From Planctomycetota bacterium (GTDB lineage: Bacteria > Planctomycetota > UBA1135 > GCA-002686595), in the NCBI GenBank assembly GCA_012959525.1, contig DUDB01000051.1:174631-238630 (forward strand): DNA of 64,000 bases. The letters run 5' to 3'. Both the position numbers and the translations under genes were made by a program. This document shows positions 46,640 through 55,388 of the stretch, one piece after another (position 1 is the first letter of the stretch; the number at the start of each line of letters is the position of its first letter). Under the pieces are notes generated by a model, which searched no databases, was not told the origin of the DNA, and worked only from the letters and a program-made list of their open reading frames with translations.

Positions 46640-46855
46640 ATGAGCCGTTGCCAGGACCAGCAGCGCAGCTGCTTTCACAAGTGCTACTCCTGCGAATGGA
46701 ATAACTCCTACCAGGCCCTGAAGGCCCGCGACGAGCGTGCCAAACGGCCTGCTCGATCCAAGCCGGAGCCGGTCTCGGTGCAGGCGCCCCAGGTGGAAGC
46801 TCTACCGGAACTTCCGGAACTGACGGCGCAGTTCGTGCTCTCTACGACCGAGTGA
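46640..46855 (+). CDS. Small Cys-rich protein, function unknown
   Basis: 71 residues from ATG 46640. The N-terminal third has the pattern C-x7-C-x3-C-x2-C (RCQDQQRSCFHKCYSCEW), which could bind a metal, and the rest is Lys/Arg- then Pro/Glu-rich. An in-frame ATG at 46565 would add 25 residues. It overlaps the convergent DRE-TIM gene by 14 bases. Support is the compact Cys cluster and a TTGACA-type promoter upstream; no family recognised. Confidence 0.4.
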   Translation: MSRCQDQQRSCFHKCYSCEWNNSYQALKARDERAKRPARSKPEPVSVQAPQVEALPELPELTAQFVLSTTE

Positions 46856-48071
46856 GCTCGGAATCGTCGGCTGCATCCAGGACTTCTGCGTCCGTCAACT
46901 GACGGGGCGTGGTCTTGGCCAAGTCCAGCACGCGCTTCACACGCTCGTCGGTGGGTTCGATCCCACGCTTCTCCAGGAACCAGATCACGTTTGAACGGCC
47001 AGACATGGGCCCCACGGCGATGATCTGCTCGAGGCCAAAGAGGTCGGCGGGAACACCCGAATAGACGCGGTTGGCGAGCCAGTCATCACCCTTGCGCAGA
47101 GCCTTGATCACGGCCGAGGCGTGGACGCCCGTGGAGGTCTCGAAGGCATCCTTGCCAAATACGGGGTAGCCGCGGGGTATGGGCACGTTCAGTGAGTCCG
47201 AGGAGGCCTGCACGTAGTCGCCCAGGGTGGACAGGTCCTGATCAATCCAGCCCAAGAGCGCGAGGTTCACCAGCAGCAGGTCCATCTCCGTATTCCCCGT
47301 TCGCTCACCGACACCCATGGCTGTGCCGTGAATTCGGGTGGCGCCAGCCTCAATGGCTGCCAGGGCATTGATCAGGCCCAGGCCCCGGTCGTTATGTCCG
47401 TGCCAGTCGAGGCCAACGTCGGCTCCCAACTCATCCACCAGGTCCTTCACAAAGTGAACCAGGGCGCGCACACCGCTAGGGGTGGCATGGCCGCAGGTGT
47501 CGCAGATGCAGATTCGCGCGGCGCCCGCTTCGATGGCGGTCGAGTACAGGGCACGCACGGTTTCGGGTCGGGCGCGGGTCGTGTCTTCGGTCACAAACAT
47601 GGACGTGACGCCCTGGTCTGTGCAGAACTGCACGGCCTCGCGGGAGAGACTGAGCATCTTCTCGATCTCCCAGTCCTCCGTGTACTGGCGAATAGCGCTT
47701 GAGCCGATGAATGTGCAAACCTCGATGGGGGAGCCCAGTTCTTGCTGCAGCTCGATGGCCGGCGCGATGTCGGAGATCAGCGTGCGGCAGGCCACGTTCG
47801 GTGTGATCTTTAGGCTCTCCATTTCCTGGCAGAGGACCTTGATGTGTTCGCGTGCCTTGGCGCTGGCCCCGGGCAGGCCCACGTCGGCGGTTTGGATACC
47901 GAGGCCATCCATCAGGTGAATGAGACGGATCTTCTCATCCAGTTCCGGGTCACGAGCCGAGGGGCTCTGGAGGCCATCGCGTAAGGTCTCGTCGTCGAAT
48001 TGGAGTGTGCCGTGGATGGGCTCCCGGTCATTCCAGTCGTGAATAAGATCGTCGTGTTTGTCGGCGCTCAT
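46842..48071 (-). CDS. DRE-TIM metallolyase, 2-isopropylmalate/homocitrate synthase-like
   Basis: 409 residues from ATG 48071; the frame is open to 48143 but the longer N-terminus is not needed. The DRE-TIM metal and substrate motif is DDETLRDGLQSPS, then VGLPGASAKAREH, the HGHNDRGLGLINALAAIEAGA metal-His block and GTAMGVGERTGN. These enzymes condense acetyl-CoA with a 2-oxoacid. It lacks the long LeuA regulatory domain, so feedback control by leucine is not expected. Leucine, citramalate or another 2-oxoacid pathway remains possible. It diverges from lysC. Confidence 0.85.
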   Translation of the reverse strand: MSADKHDDLIHDWNDREPIHGTLQFDDETLRDGLQSPSARDPELDEKIRLIHLMDGLGIQTADVGLPGASAKAREHIKVLCQEMESLKITPNVACRTLISDIAPAIELQQELGSPIEVCTFIGSSAIRQYTEDWEIEKMLSLSREAVQFCTDQGVTSMFVTEDTTRARPETVRALYSTAIEAGAARICICDTCGHATPSGVRALVHFVKDLVDELGADVGLDWHGHNDRGLGLINALAAIEAGATRIHGTAMGVGERTGNTEMDLLLVNLALLGWIDQDLSTLGDYVQASSDSLNVPIPRGYPVFGKDAFETSTGVHASAVIKALRKGDDWLANRVYSGVPADLFGLEQIIAVGPMSGRSNVIWFLEKRGIEPTDERVKRVLDLAKTTPRQLTDAEVLDAADDSELTRS

Positions 48072-48185
48072 GCCCTGTCTCCTGGCGCGGGATGGGAGGT
48101 GCCCGGCGGCAGCGTGCCCGGGGCTGGCGTCCATTCTAGCCACCCGGGCCGGATCCCTCCCCCCCTTTGCGCTTATGCTGGGCCC

Positions 48186-49556
48186 ATGGCTCCCTGCTCA
48201 CCGGCCCACATCCTCAAGTTTGGGGGCGCTGCCTTGGCTGACGGGGAGGGCGTGCGGCGTGTGGCGGGCATCATTGCCGGGCGCTGGCAGCAGGCCCCTA
48301 GTGAGCGCACGGTGGTGGTGGTCAGTGCCCATCGGGGCGTGACGGACCTCCTCGGCGCCGCAGCGTGGGCGGCCTCCAGGGGCGAGGTGGACCCCTCGGG
48401 GGTACGCATACGACACCGGGCGCTCCTGAAGGAATTGGGCCTGCCGAGCGACCTGCTCGACCGCTACTGGCGTGAGTGGGGGCATTTCTTGGAAGGGCTC
48501 GCCCATGACGGCCCGCTATCTGCTGCCCAGCTGGACCTGGCCCTCTCTTTTGGCGAGCGCCTGAGCGCCAGAATCGTGGCGCGGGTGTGCACCGATTTTG
48601 GACTGCCCGCGGTTCCGGTGGACGCCTGGGATCTGGGCCTTGTCAGCGATTCCCGGCACGGGGCCGCGCGCCCCTTGGAGGGGTCGGCCGATGCTCTGCG
48701 CCGAGGCCTCGATGGGATCGTCGGCATCCCGGTCGTGACCGGATTCCTCGCCAAGGACTCGAGCGGCAACCTCACGACCCTGGGCCGCAACGGATCTGAC
48801 CTCACGGCATCCCTGATCGCTTCGGCGCTCGGCGCGGAGGAGATTCAGTTCTGGAAGGCCGTGGGGGGCATCATGACGGCCGACCCCAACCTCGTTCCCG
48901 ACGCGAGACGTCTGGCGAGCGTGACCTACGGCGAGGCCGCAGAGTTCGCGTTTCACGGTGCGCAGGTTCTGCACCCCGAAGCCATCATGCCGGACCTCCG
49001 CGATTCGACCCGAGTCAGCGTTCGCGATGTTCGAGATCCCGATGCTCCAGGGACTCTGCTGGCGGTCTCGGTTGCGGATGACGCCGTGGGGCCTGTTGGT
49101 GTGGCCGCCCGGCCCGCACTCCTGCGGATTGATGTCGACGTACCCTCTCCCAAGATGCGTCCCGAACGGGTCGCAGCGTTGTTTGACGTCCTTGGCAAGT
49201 GCGGGGTGGAGGCCAGCCTTGTGGATGCCGAGGGCGATCAGATCAGTGCCTTTGTGGAGTCTGGACCCGGTGTACCGGCGGCGCTGGACGAACTGGGTGA
49301 CATGGCCCAGGTTCACGGCGACCTGGCCTCGGTGGCTCTGATCGGCCACGGAGTGGGTGAGGATCTGGCCCTGGGCCGTGGGGCACTTGAGGCCCTCGAT
49401 CAGGCGGGGATCGAGGTTCAAAGGGCCTTTCTGGGTGCACGCCGCTCCAGCCAGGCCTTTGCCCTGGCAGCAGCGGATCTGGTTCGGGCAGCGCGCGCCC
49501 TGCACGGGTTCGTCCTCTCCCACCCGCGATGGTCCGGCACGGAGCATCGGCGCTAG
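48186..49556 (+). CDS. lysC: Aspartate kinase
   Basis: 456 residues from ATG 48186, close to monofunctional LysC. N-terminal LKFGGAAL (consensus KFGGTS), LSFGERLSARI, the ATP-binding TLGRNGSDLTASLIA and VGGIMTADPNLVPDARR are visible; two ACT-type regulatory domains follow (about 315-456). It phosphorylates aspartate, the first step to lysine, threonine and methionine. It diverges from the DRE-TIM gene across about 115 bases, suggesting shared amino-acid control. Confidence 0.92.
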   Translation: MAPCSPAHILKFGGAALADGEGVRRVAGIIAGRWQQAPSERTVVVVSAHRGVTDLLGAAAWAASRGEVDPSGVRIRHRALLKELGLPSDLLDRYWREWGHFLEGLAHDGPLSAAQLDLALSFGERLSARIVARVCTDFGLPAVPVDAWDLGLVSDSRHGAARPLEGSADALRRGLDGIVGIPVVTGFLAKDSSGNLTTLGRNGSDLTASLIASALGAEEIQFWKAVGGIMTADPNLVPDARRLASVTYGEAAEFAFHGAQVLHPEAIMPDLRDSTRVSVRDVRDPDAPGTLLAVSVADDAVGPVGVAARPALLRIDVDVPSPKMRPERVAALFDVLGKCGVEASLVDAEGDQISAFVESGPGVPAALDELGDMAQVHGDLASVALIGHGVGEDLALGRGALEALDQAGIEVQRAFLGARRSSQAFALAAADLVRAARALHGFVLSHPRWSGTEHRR

Positions 49557-49585
49557 ACCGAAGGGCTGCCGGTCTTGAGTCGGGA

Positions 49586-50347
49586 TCAGATCCTGTGACT
49601 TACCCCAAGCCGCTCGTACAGGCGGTTCTTGACCTGCCCGTATTCCGGTGCGCCCAGGTCCCGCGGATGGGGCAGGTCCACGTCGATGATCTCTTCGATG
49701 CGTCCGGGTCGTGCGCTGAAGACCACCACGCGTTCGGCCAATTGGATGGCCTCGTCCACATCGTGCGTCACAAACAGGATCGTGGGGTGCCGGTCCTCCC
49801 AAATCCGAATCAGCTCGGAGCGCATGGTCAACCGGGTCAAAGAATCGAGGGCACCGAAAGGCTCATCCATGTAGATGACGTCCGGTGACACGGCGAGCGC
49901 GCGCGCAACCTCAACGCGCTGTTTCATGCCGCCGGAGAGCTCCATCGGGTAGGCGCGCTCGAAGCCGGAGAGGCCAACGAGATCGATCACCCCCTGGGCG
50001 ATCTCGTGCTGTCGCTCACGAGAGAGGTGACGGATCCCGAGCACGATGTTGTCCCAAACCGAAGCCCAGGGAAAGATGCCGTATTCCTGAAACACGAACA
50101 CACGGCGCGGGTCGGGGTCGACGACAGGTTCGCCGTCCACACTGACGGTTCCCGTCGTCGGCGCCTCGAATCCTCCGGCGATGTTGAGCAGGGTCGACTT
50201 GCCACAGCCGGACGGGCCCAGCAGGCAGACAAACTCGCCCTCTGCGATCTTCAGGTTGACATCTTCAAGCACCAACAGGTCCTCACCCTTCGTGTTGAAG
50301 GACTTGGAGACGCCCTGAAACACCACCTTGTCGGGATTGGAGCTCAT
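49586..50347 (-). CDS. ABC transporter ATP-binding protein (NitT/TauT type)
   Basis: 253 residues. Walker A GPSGCGKST (44-52), Q-loop region VFQEYGIFPW, signature LSGGMKQRVEVARAL, Walker B VIYMDEPFGALD and switch FVTHDVDEA. Sequence type is that of the SsuB/TauB/NrtD group. It powers import through the permease whose gene overlaps it by 4 bases. Third gene of the operon with the UGA-containing binding protein. Confidence 0.95.
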   Translation of the reverse strand: MSSNPDKVVFQGVSKSFNTKGEDLLVLEDVNLKIAEGEFVCLLGPSGCGKSTLLNIAGGFEAPTTGTVSVDGEPVVDPDPRRVFVFQEYGIFPWASVWDNIVLGIRHLSRERQHEIAQGVIDLVGLSGFERAYPMELSGGMKQRVEVARALAVSPDVIYMDEPFGALDSLTRLTMRSELIRIWEDRHPTILFVTHDVDEAIQLAERVVVFSARPGRIEEIIDVDLPHPRDLGAPEYGQVKNRLYERLGVSHRI

Positions 50348-51171
50348 CTTTGGACGTACCCCCAGCGCACTTCATCGAAGCGCTCGAGGCGCCGGATGAG
50401 GAAGTCCAGAACGATTCCGATCAGGCCGATCAGGATCATGGTCGCGACAACGAGGTCATAACGGCTGCCAGCGTTGCGGGCGTCGTTGATCAGGTAGCCC
50501 AGCCCAGAATCCATGCCCACCATTTCGGCCGCGACGATCACCAGCCAGGCCACACCCAGGGCGATCCGCAGGCTCGTGATGATCTGCGGCAGGGCCGCCG
50601 GTAGCACGACGCAACGAAAGAGAGCCAAGCCGCGCACCCCAAAATTGCGGGCGCTGCGCTGATACACAAGCGAGATGTTGCGGACCGCGGCGGTCGTCCC
50701 AACGGTAATCGGGAAGAACGAGGAGAGGAAGATCAGGAAGATGCCTGCGCCGTCCCCGATGCCGAACCACAAGATGGAGATGGGGATCCACGCAATGGGC
50801 GAGATGGGCCGCAGGCCCTGGATGATGGGGTTCATGGCGCGGAACGTGCGCGTGGACCAGCCGATGACGAGCCCGAGCGGTATGCCCACGCCCGCGGCCA
50901 GAAAGAACCCCCCGGTGACCCGGAACAGACTGGCCACCACGTCGCCCCATAGCCGTTGACTCTCGATCAACTCAAGAGAGGCCAGCCAGGTCTGGTGGGG
51001 GGTCGGGAAAATGACGCTGCCGGTGAAGCGGCAAGCCAGATCCCATTGGGCCACCAGGGCAACCGCCAATGCGATTGGCAGAACCCACTCCTGGGCGCGG
51101 CTGCTGAGACGCAGCCAGCTCAACGGCGCAGCGATGACGGCGAGCGCCAGAGCAATCCACGCGGCGGTCAT
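50344..51171 (-). CDS. ABC transporter permease (NitT/TauT type)
   Basis: 275 residues with about six membrane spans. The EAA-like loop is ARNFGVRGLALFRCVVLPAALPQIITSLRIALGVAW, typical of SsuC/TauC/NrtB permeases. The N-terminal part carries two additional spans before the core. It overlaps the ATPase gene and the binding-protein gene by 4 bases each (ATGA), so the three are a coupled unit. Confidence 0.93.
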   Translation of the reverse strand: MTAAWIALALAVIAAPLSWLRLSSRAQEWVLPIALAVALVAQWDLACRFTGSVIFPTPHQTWLASLELIESQRLWGDVVASLFRVTGGFFLAAGVGIPLGLVIGWSTRTFRAMNPIIQGLRPISPIAWIPISILWFGIGDGAGIFLIFLSSFFPITVGTTAAVRNISLVYQRSARNFGVRGLALFRCVVLPAALPQIITSLRIALGVAWLVIVAAEMVGMDSGLGYLINDARNAGSRYDLVVATMILIGLIGIVLDFLIRRLERFDEVRWGYVQR

Positions 51172-52232
51172 CTTGCAGCCTCCCCTCGAGGCAAGCGGTC
51201 CATGTTCCAGTCGATCTGGTCCAGGGGCCGAACGAACGAGTCGTCCGCGTACTCCTTGAATGCGACGCGGCGGGAGAGAACGCCGATCTTGAAGGCGAGC
51301 TCCATGATCTCGTCGAAGTCTTCACGCATCGGAGCGAGGTTGGTGTACTTAACCCGATCCTCTGGCTTGGACAGCACATACTTGAGTAGTTCAGGAGGCT
51401 GGAAGTAGTAGTTCTTGGCGGTGACCTCGGCTGCGTCCATACGATGCTCCATGTCCTCGTCCAGCCACTTGCCGGACTTGGCGATGCCGTCGATCATCTC
51501 CTGTACAAGCTCTCGCCGCTCATCTATCAGGTCCTGGCGGACCACCATCACGCAGGAAATGAACTCGGGCCAGATGTCCTTGGTGTGATAGAGGACGCGG
51601 CCAAACCCATCGACCTCGGCCTTCGCCGCGAAGGGCTCTCCCACGATATAGGCGTCGATCGCGCCTGCGCGCAAGGCTGTGGGGTGTTCCGGAGGCGGGA
51701 CCTCGCGCAGATCAATGGAGTCATAGGGCATACCCCACTGATCCATCATCCTGTGCATGAGAATATTCTGGTTCGCGTAGCGGCTGGGGATCGCGACGGT
51801 CTTGCCGCGCAAGTCCCCAAAGTCATTGATAGGGGAATCCTTGCCAACCACGATACCCGTGCCGTCCCGGTGTCCGAGGTAGACAACCTTGATGGGAATT
51901 CCGTCGGCGACAAGCTGCATGGCCAAGGGGGCAAGGATGAAAACGCCGCCGATCTCCTTGCTGATGAGCGCCTCCTTCACCGTGGGCCAGTCCGTGAATT
52001 TCTTGGAGCTGAAGAGTGTGCCCTCGTCAGAGTGCTTGGTCACCCAACTGGTGACCGGGCAGGTGATGTGTCATGTCACGGGGAGGAACCCGATCACCAA
52101 CTCCTCGCGCTGCTCGCCCGTCATGACAGCGAATTTCTTCCATATGGTGTCCCAGCCCAGGTTCAACTGGATGTGGCTGAGGGTAATGAGGAGCGCCCAC
52201 AAGAGCATTCCGATGCCGACCTTGCGTTTCAT
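51168..52232 (-). CDS. ABC transporter substrate-binding protein with in-frame UGA, probable selenoprotein (Sec54)
   Basis: Read through the UGA at 52071-52073, ATG 52232 gives 354 residues. An N-terminal hydrophobic anchor (about 5-22) and GFLPVT precede residue 54 (UGA), then HITCPVTSWV, so the arrangement is U-x-x-x-C. The rest is a normal NMT1/SsuA-type periplasmic-binding fold (FILAPLAMQLV, GHRDGTGIVVGKD, VAIPSRYANQNILMHRMM, VGEPFAAKAEVDG). Homologues I recall have Cys at this site (VTCHLTCPVT); I cannot check that here. Coding character is uninterrupted on both sides. Without readthrough the product starting at GTG 52043 would lack the export anchor and first strand. A SECIS-like hairpin follows the UGA. 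Ligand unknown. Confidence 0.8.
52038..52073 (-). promoter_or_regulatory. Bacterial SECIS-like hairpin just after the UGA
   Basis: On the coding strand, UGA (52073-52071) is followed by 14 bases, then GGTCACC (52056-52050), loop AGTTG (52049-52045) and GGTGACC (52044-52038). The stem is a perfect 7 bp; the apical loop is 5 bases with G in its second position and lies 21 bases after the UGA. Known bacterial SECIS elements place such a loop about 16-37 bases after the UGA. TGCCC just before the stem can also pair with GGGCA at 52023-52019 to form a lower helix. Confidence 0.7.
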
Positions 52233-52676
52233 GCCGCCCCCTCGATTCCTGAATGCAGAGAAGCCCGAGCCTGGGGTGCTGGAACAACCTGGGCCGCGGG
52301 CTTCATGGAGCGTCTGGAGTCATCCCCGGACCGCGGGGGGATGGTATTCAGGGTGCGGCGGCAGTAGACGGTCAGGTTGAACATGGTGGCGGACTCTGAG
52401 GAAGAGGAGGATCGACTGATTGGAGGCGACACTGAGGTGGCGCAGGGCAAAAAAACTCTACCACGCGAGGGAGGGCCGTGAGGGAGTGCGCTTTTCAGGC
52501 CCCCGAACGGGATCCTTCGGATCAGCCACCCGCGCCCTGGCCCGGATTTCGGGGGTGCGGCCCCAAGAACCTCGGCCGATCTGCCCCCCGGGAGCCCAAG
52601 CGCACGGAAATCGGGCAGGAGTTTAGAGCCCGGGGGGTCTCCCCCGGCCCAGGGCCCTGCCAAACTGGGCCCAGCC
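52233..52676. other. Gene-free divergent region between ABC operon and mgtE
   Basis: 444 bases separate the divergent ABC operon and mgtE. I see no convincing gene, riboswitch motif or strong promoter. A 51-codon leftward frame (52229-52384) ends in an ATGA overlap with the binding-protein start, but its composition is not convincing. Confidence 0.5.
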
Positions 52677-54056
52677 ATGTCCACCAGCAATCAGTCCCAA
52701 GCCGACCGCCGCCGCTTCGAGGAGGCCCTGGAGAGCTCGCCCCAGCGTGCCGCCGAAGTACTGGGGGAGGTCCACGCCGCCGACGCCGCGTCCTGGCTGC
52801 AGGACGTTCGCGGCGAGGAGGCCTGGCAGGTGTTCTCCCTGCTCTCGACGGAGGATCAGGCGGACCTGCTCGAGTATGCCGAGGACGAGCTGGCTCACGA
52901 GCTTGTCACACACATGTCCTCCGAGGGCCTGCGGGAGGTAGTCGAGGAGCTGCCCTCCGACAAGGCCGTGGACGTGTTGGCCGAGGCCGACGAGCGTGTC
53001 GCGGCTGACGTGCTCGATTCCGTTTCCGAGGAGACGGCCGAGGACCTGCGTACCCTGATCTCCTACGACCCGGAGAGCGCCGGCGGCGTCATGACCACCG
53101 AGTTCGTGTTGGCTCAACACGACGCGCGAATCGGGGACGTGGTCAAGGAGATCAAGAAGGAGGGCGAGGACAGCGAGGAGAACCTCGGGATCTTCGTCGT
53201 GGACGGGTCCGGTGTGCCCGTGGGCTACATCTCCGATCGCGACCTGATCACCCACTCGATCCACGATTCGGTCGGTGACGTGATGACGGACCCGTTCGTT
53301 ATCCCAGCCAGCGAGGACCAGGAGGTCGCGGCGGGCATGATCGCCAAGTACGCACTCTCTGCTCTGGCTGTTGTGGATGAAGCGGGAAGCCTGATCGGCG
53401 TCATCTCCCTGGATGACGCGCAGGAGATTCTGGAAGATGAGGCGACAGAAGACGTGCACCGGCTCGTGGGTACCTCTCCCACACAGCAGACGCGACTGCC
53501 CATTCTGGTCCGCGTTCGGCAGCGCCTGCCCCTCATGGGCGTCACCGTTGCGGGCGGTCTGGCGAGCGCGCAACTACTGGGGGAGTTCATGGGACCGGGC
53601 ACGGAGTCGCCCATCAACGAGGCCATCCTCCGCTACCTGCCTCTGATCGTTGGCCTTGCAGGTAACGTGGGGGTGCAGACCTCCACCATTCTCGTGCGCG
53701 GTTTTGCCACCGGCGAAGTGGAGCGGGACCGGGAGGCCGAAGTCTTCCGAAGCGAGGTATCCGTGGGCGCCCTCATCGGCGTACTCTGCGGGGTGGTGAC
53801 GTTCCTGTTCGCGTCCTGGCTGGAGGGGTCCCTGGGGCAAGGAACAACACTCGGGCTGTCCGTGGGCACCGCCGTCATCGTTGCCGTGACCTGGGCGTCC
53901 GCCCTTGGGGGGGCCGTCCCCATGATGTGCCGCAGGATGGATATCGATCCCGCGGTCATTGCCGGCCCCTTCCTGATCACCCTCTCGGACATCTCGGGAG
54001 TGGCCATCTACATGGTGGTCGCTGACCAGATGCTCAGCCGACTGGGTTCGCTCTAG
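52677..54056 (+). CDS. mgtE: Magnesium transporter MgtE
   Basis: 459 residues in MgtE order: a superhelical acidic N domain (about 1-125), two CBS domains (about 135-265) containing YDPESAGGVMTTEFV, a connecting helix, and five membrane spans (about 285-459) with the GNVGVQTSTILVRG pore block. MgtE is a Mg2+-gated Mg2+ channel; the N and CBS domains close it when internal Mg2+ is high. lepB begins 3 bases after the stop. Confidence 0.96.
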   Translation: MSTSNQSQADRRRFEEALESSPQRAAEVLGEVHAADAASWLQDVRGEEAWQVFSLLSTEDQADLLEYAEDELAHELVTHMSSEGLREVVEELPSDKAVDVLAEADERVAADVLDSVSEETAEDLRTLISYDPESAGGVMTTEFVLAQHDARIGDVVKEIKKEGEDSEENLGIFVVDGSGVPVGYISDRDLITHSIHDSVGDVMTDPFVIPASEDQEVAAGMIAKYALSALAVVDEAGSLIGVISLDDAQEILEDEATEDVHRLVGTSPTQQTRLPILVRVRQRLPLMGVTVAGGLASAQLLGEFMGPGTESPINEAILRYLPLIVGLAGNVGVQTSTILVRGFATGEVERDREAEVFRSEVSVGALIGVLCGVVTFLFASWLEGSLGQGTTLGLSVGTAVIVAVTWASALGGAVPMMCRRMDIDPAVIAGPFLITLSDISGVAIYMVVADQMLSRLGSL

Positions 54057-54059
54057 GCC

Positions 54060-55247
54060 ATGCCCATCTCCCGCTCCCGGCGAGCCTTGTGGTGGGTGAT
54101 CATCGGTGTGGCCGCGTTGCTGGTGCTCAAGACCTTCGTCGTCGACATCTATCCCGTGAGCAGCTCCTCCATGGAGCCGACCCTGCACCGCGGCGAGTGG
54201 GTCGTCGTCGCCCATGGCGGCGGCCAGCCTGAGCGGGGCGAGGTCGTGGTCGTACGCCACGGGGACGACGTACTCGTCAAGCGCGTGTGCGGCGTTGGAG
54301 GCCAGGGCGGGGAGCGCCTGACGGTTGACCCGTCCGGGGACATCTGGGTCAACGGCGAGCGTCCGGGCAAGGGGCGGTGGCGAGTTGGGAGCGAAACGAA
54401 CACGACCATTTATCCGCGCGTCGAGATCTTCGACCTGGATCAACAGGATCCTGCGGAGGCCTTTGAGGGCCTAGGCGAAGAGTCCCCGGGTTGGCATAGG
54501 GGACCGAACGGGGAGTTGGTGGCGGGAAGCCCGGCGGGAGAGGAGCACTCCTCCGTCCTTCAATACCAGCGTATCCTCCGTGATGGGTATAGAGACCTCG
54601 AGGGCCGGGTCCACGATGGCGAGGTGTCGGTGTCCGACCTGGCCGTTGATCTGCATCTTCAGGTGCTGGGGCACCCGAGCTCCCTGATCGTAGCCCTGAC
54701 GGAACAGGGGGATCGGTTTGAGCTCCGGCTCGAAACGGAGGATCCCGATGGCGGGGCCCGGATGAGCCTCGTGCGGGTGACCCCCGAGGCGGAGATCCAA
54801 CTGGGCGGACCTTCGAGTATTTCACTGGGCGGGTCTGGTCGGGAGACCCTCATCCATCTGTCGAACGTAGACAATCGCGTTGAGGCGCTTGTTCGCACCG
54901 AGGGCGACAGCGTGTGGAACACGCTGGCCCACGACTACGATCGCAACAGCTACCAGCCGGGGGACGAGGAGCGAAGGGGCACCAGCCTGGGGGCTCGTAT
55001 GCGACTGACGGCCACCGGCCACGTGGTCGTCAGGGCACTAAGCCTGGCCCGGGACGTCCAGTTTAGGCCCCGGGGAAAGCTCGGCCCCGGCGGCGTCCAG
55101 GTGGGCCCCGGGGAGATCTTCGTGCTCGGCGACAACTCAGCCGACAGCCGGGACAGCCGGGACTTCGGCTCCCTGCCCGAGAAGGCCATCGTCGGGCGCC
55201 CGCTGTTCGCCATCTGGCCTCCAAAGGCCATGCGCAGCCTACGTTAG
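54060..55247 (+). CDS. lepB: Signal peptidase I with a large internal insertion
   Basis: 395 residues. One N-terminal span (about 11-27), catalytic Ser37 in SSSSMEPTL, and general base Lys74 in DDVLVKRVCG. Box E (ILGDNS-type, here FVLGDNSADSRDSRDFG) occurs only near residue 357. About 230 residues lie between the Lys box and box E, much more than in usual enzymes; the insert is beta-rich and acidic. It cleaves signal peptides on the outer face of the inner membrane. ATG at 54060, 3 bases after mgtE. Confidence 0.93.
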   Translation: MPISRSRRALWWVIIGVAALLVLKTFVVDIYPVSSSSMEPTLHRGEWVVVAHGGGQPERGEVVVVRHGDDVLVKRVCGVGGQGGERLTVDPSGDIWVNGERPGKGRWRVGSETNTTIYPRVEIFDLDQQDPAEAFEGLGEESPGWHRGPNGELVAGSPAGEEHSSVLQYQRILRDGYRDLEGRVHDGEVSVSDLAVDLHLQVLGHPSSLIVALTEQGDRFELRLETEDPDGGARMSLVRVTPEAEIQLGGPSSISLGGSGRETLIHLSNVDNRVEALVRTEGDSVWNTLAHDYDRNSYQPGDEERRGTSLGARMRLTATGHVVVRALSLARDVQFRPRGKLGPGGVQVGPGEIFVLGDNSADSRDSRDFGSLPEKAIVGRPLFAIWPPKAMRSLR

Positions 55248-55388
55248 GGGCGTAGGGGGGCACCTTGTGTCTAGAATGGGGACCGGGTCAGGTCAGACGG
55301 AATCCCGCTGGATCCGGCCCGAAACCCGGCCCCGGCTGGTGTGTTCAAGATCCATCGGTGGAACCTGTTCCGCCATCCCACTCTCCCC

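Noticed and set aside
46950..46985. tRNA T-loop-like GGTTCGATCCCAC
   Set aside because: It lies inside the DRE-TIM coding region (reverse of EKRGIEPTDE) and no acceptor or anticodon arms pair around it.
48516..49802. Long leftward open frame opposite lysC
   Set aside because: It is a mirror of a strong coding frame in high-GC DNA with no motif; similar antisense frames at 11481-12440, 37744-38877 and 40881-42275 were dropped for the same reason.
51168..52043. Binding-protein gene starting at GTG 52043, downstream of the UGA
   Set aside because: It would lack an export anchor and the first strand of the fold, while the sequence upstream of the UGA is in frame and encodes both.
52229..52384. 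51-codon leftward frame ending in an ATGA overlap with the ABC binding-protein gene
   Set aside because: The overlap is suggestive, but there is no ribosome site, no recognisable domain and the composition is not clearly coding.
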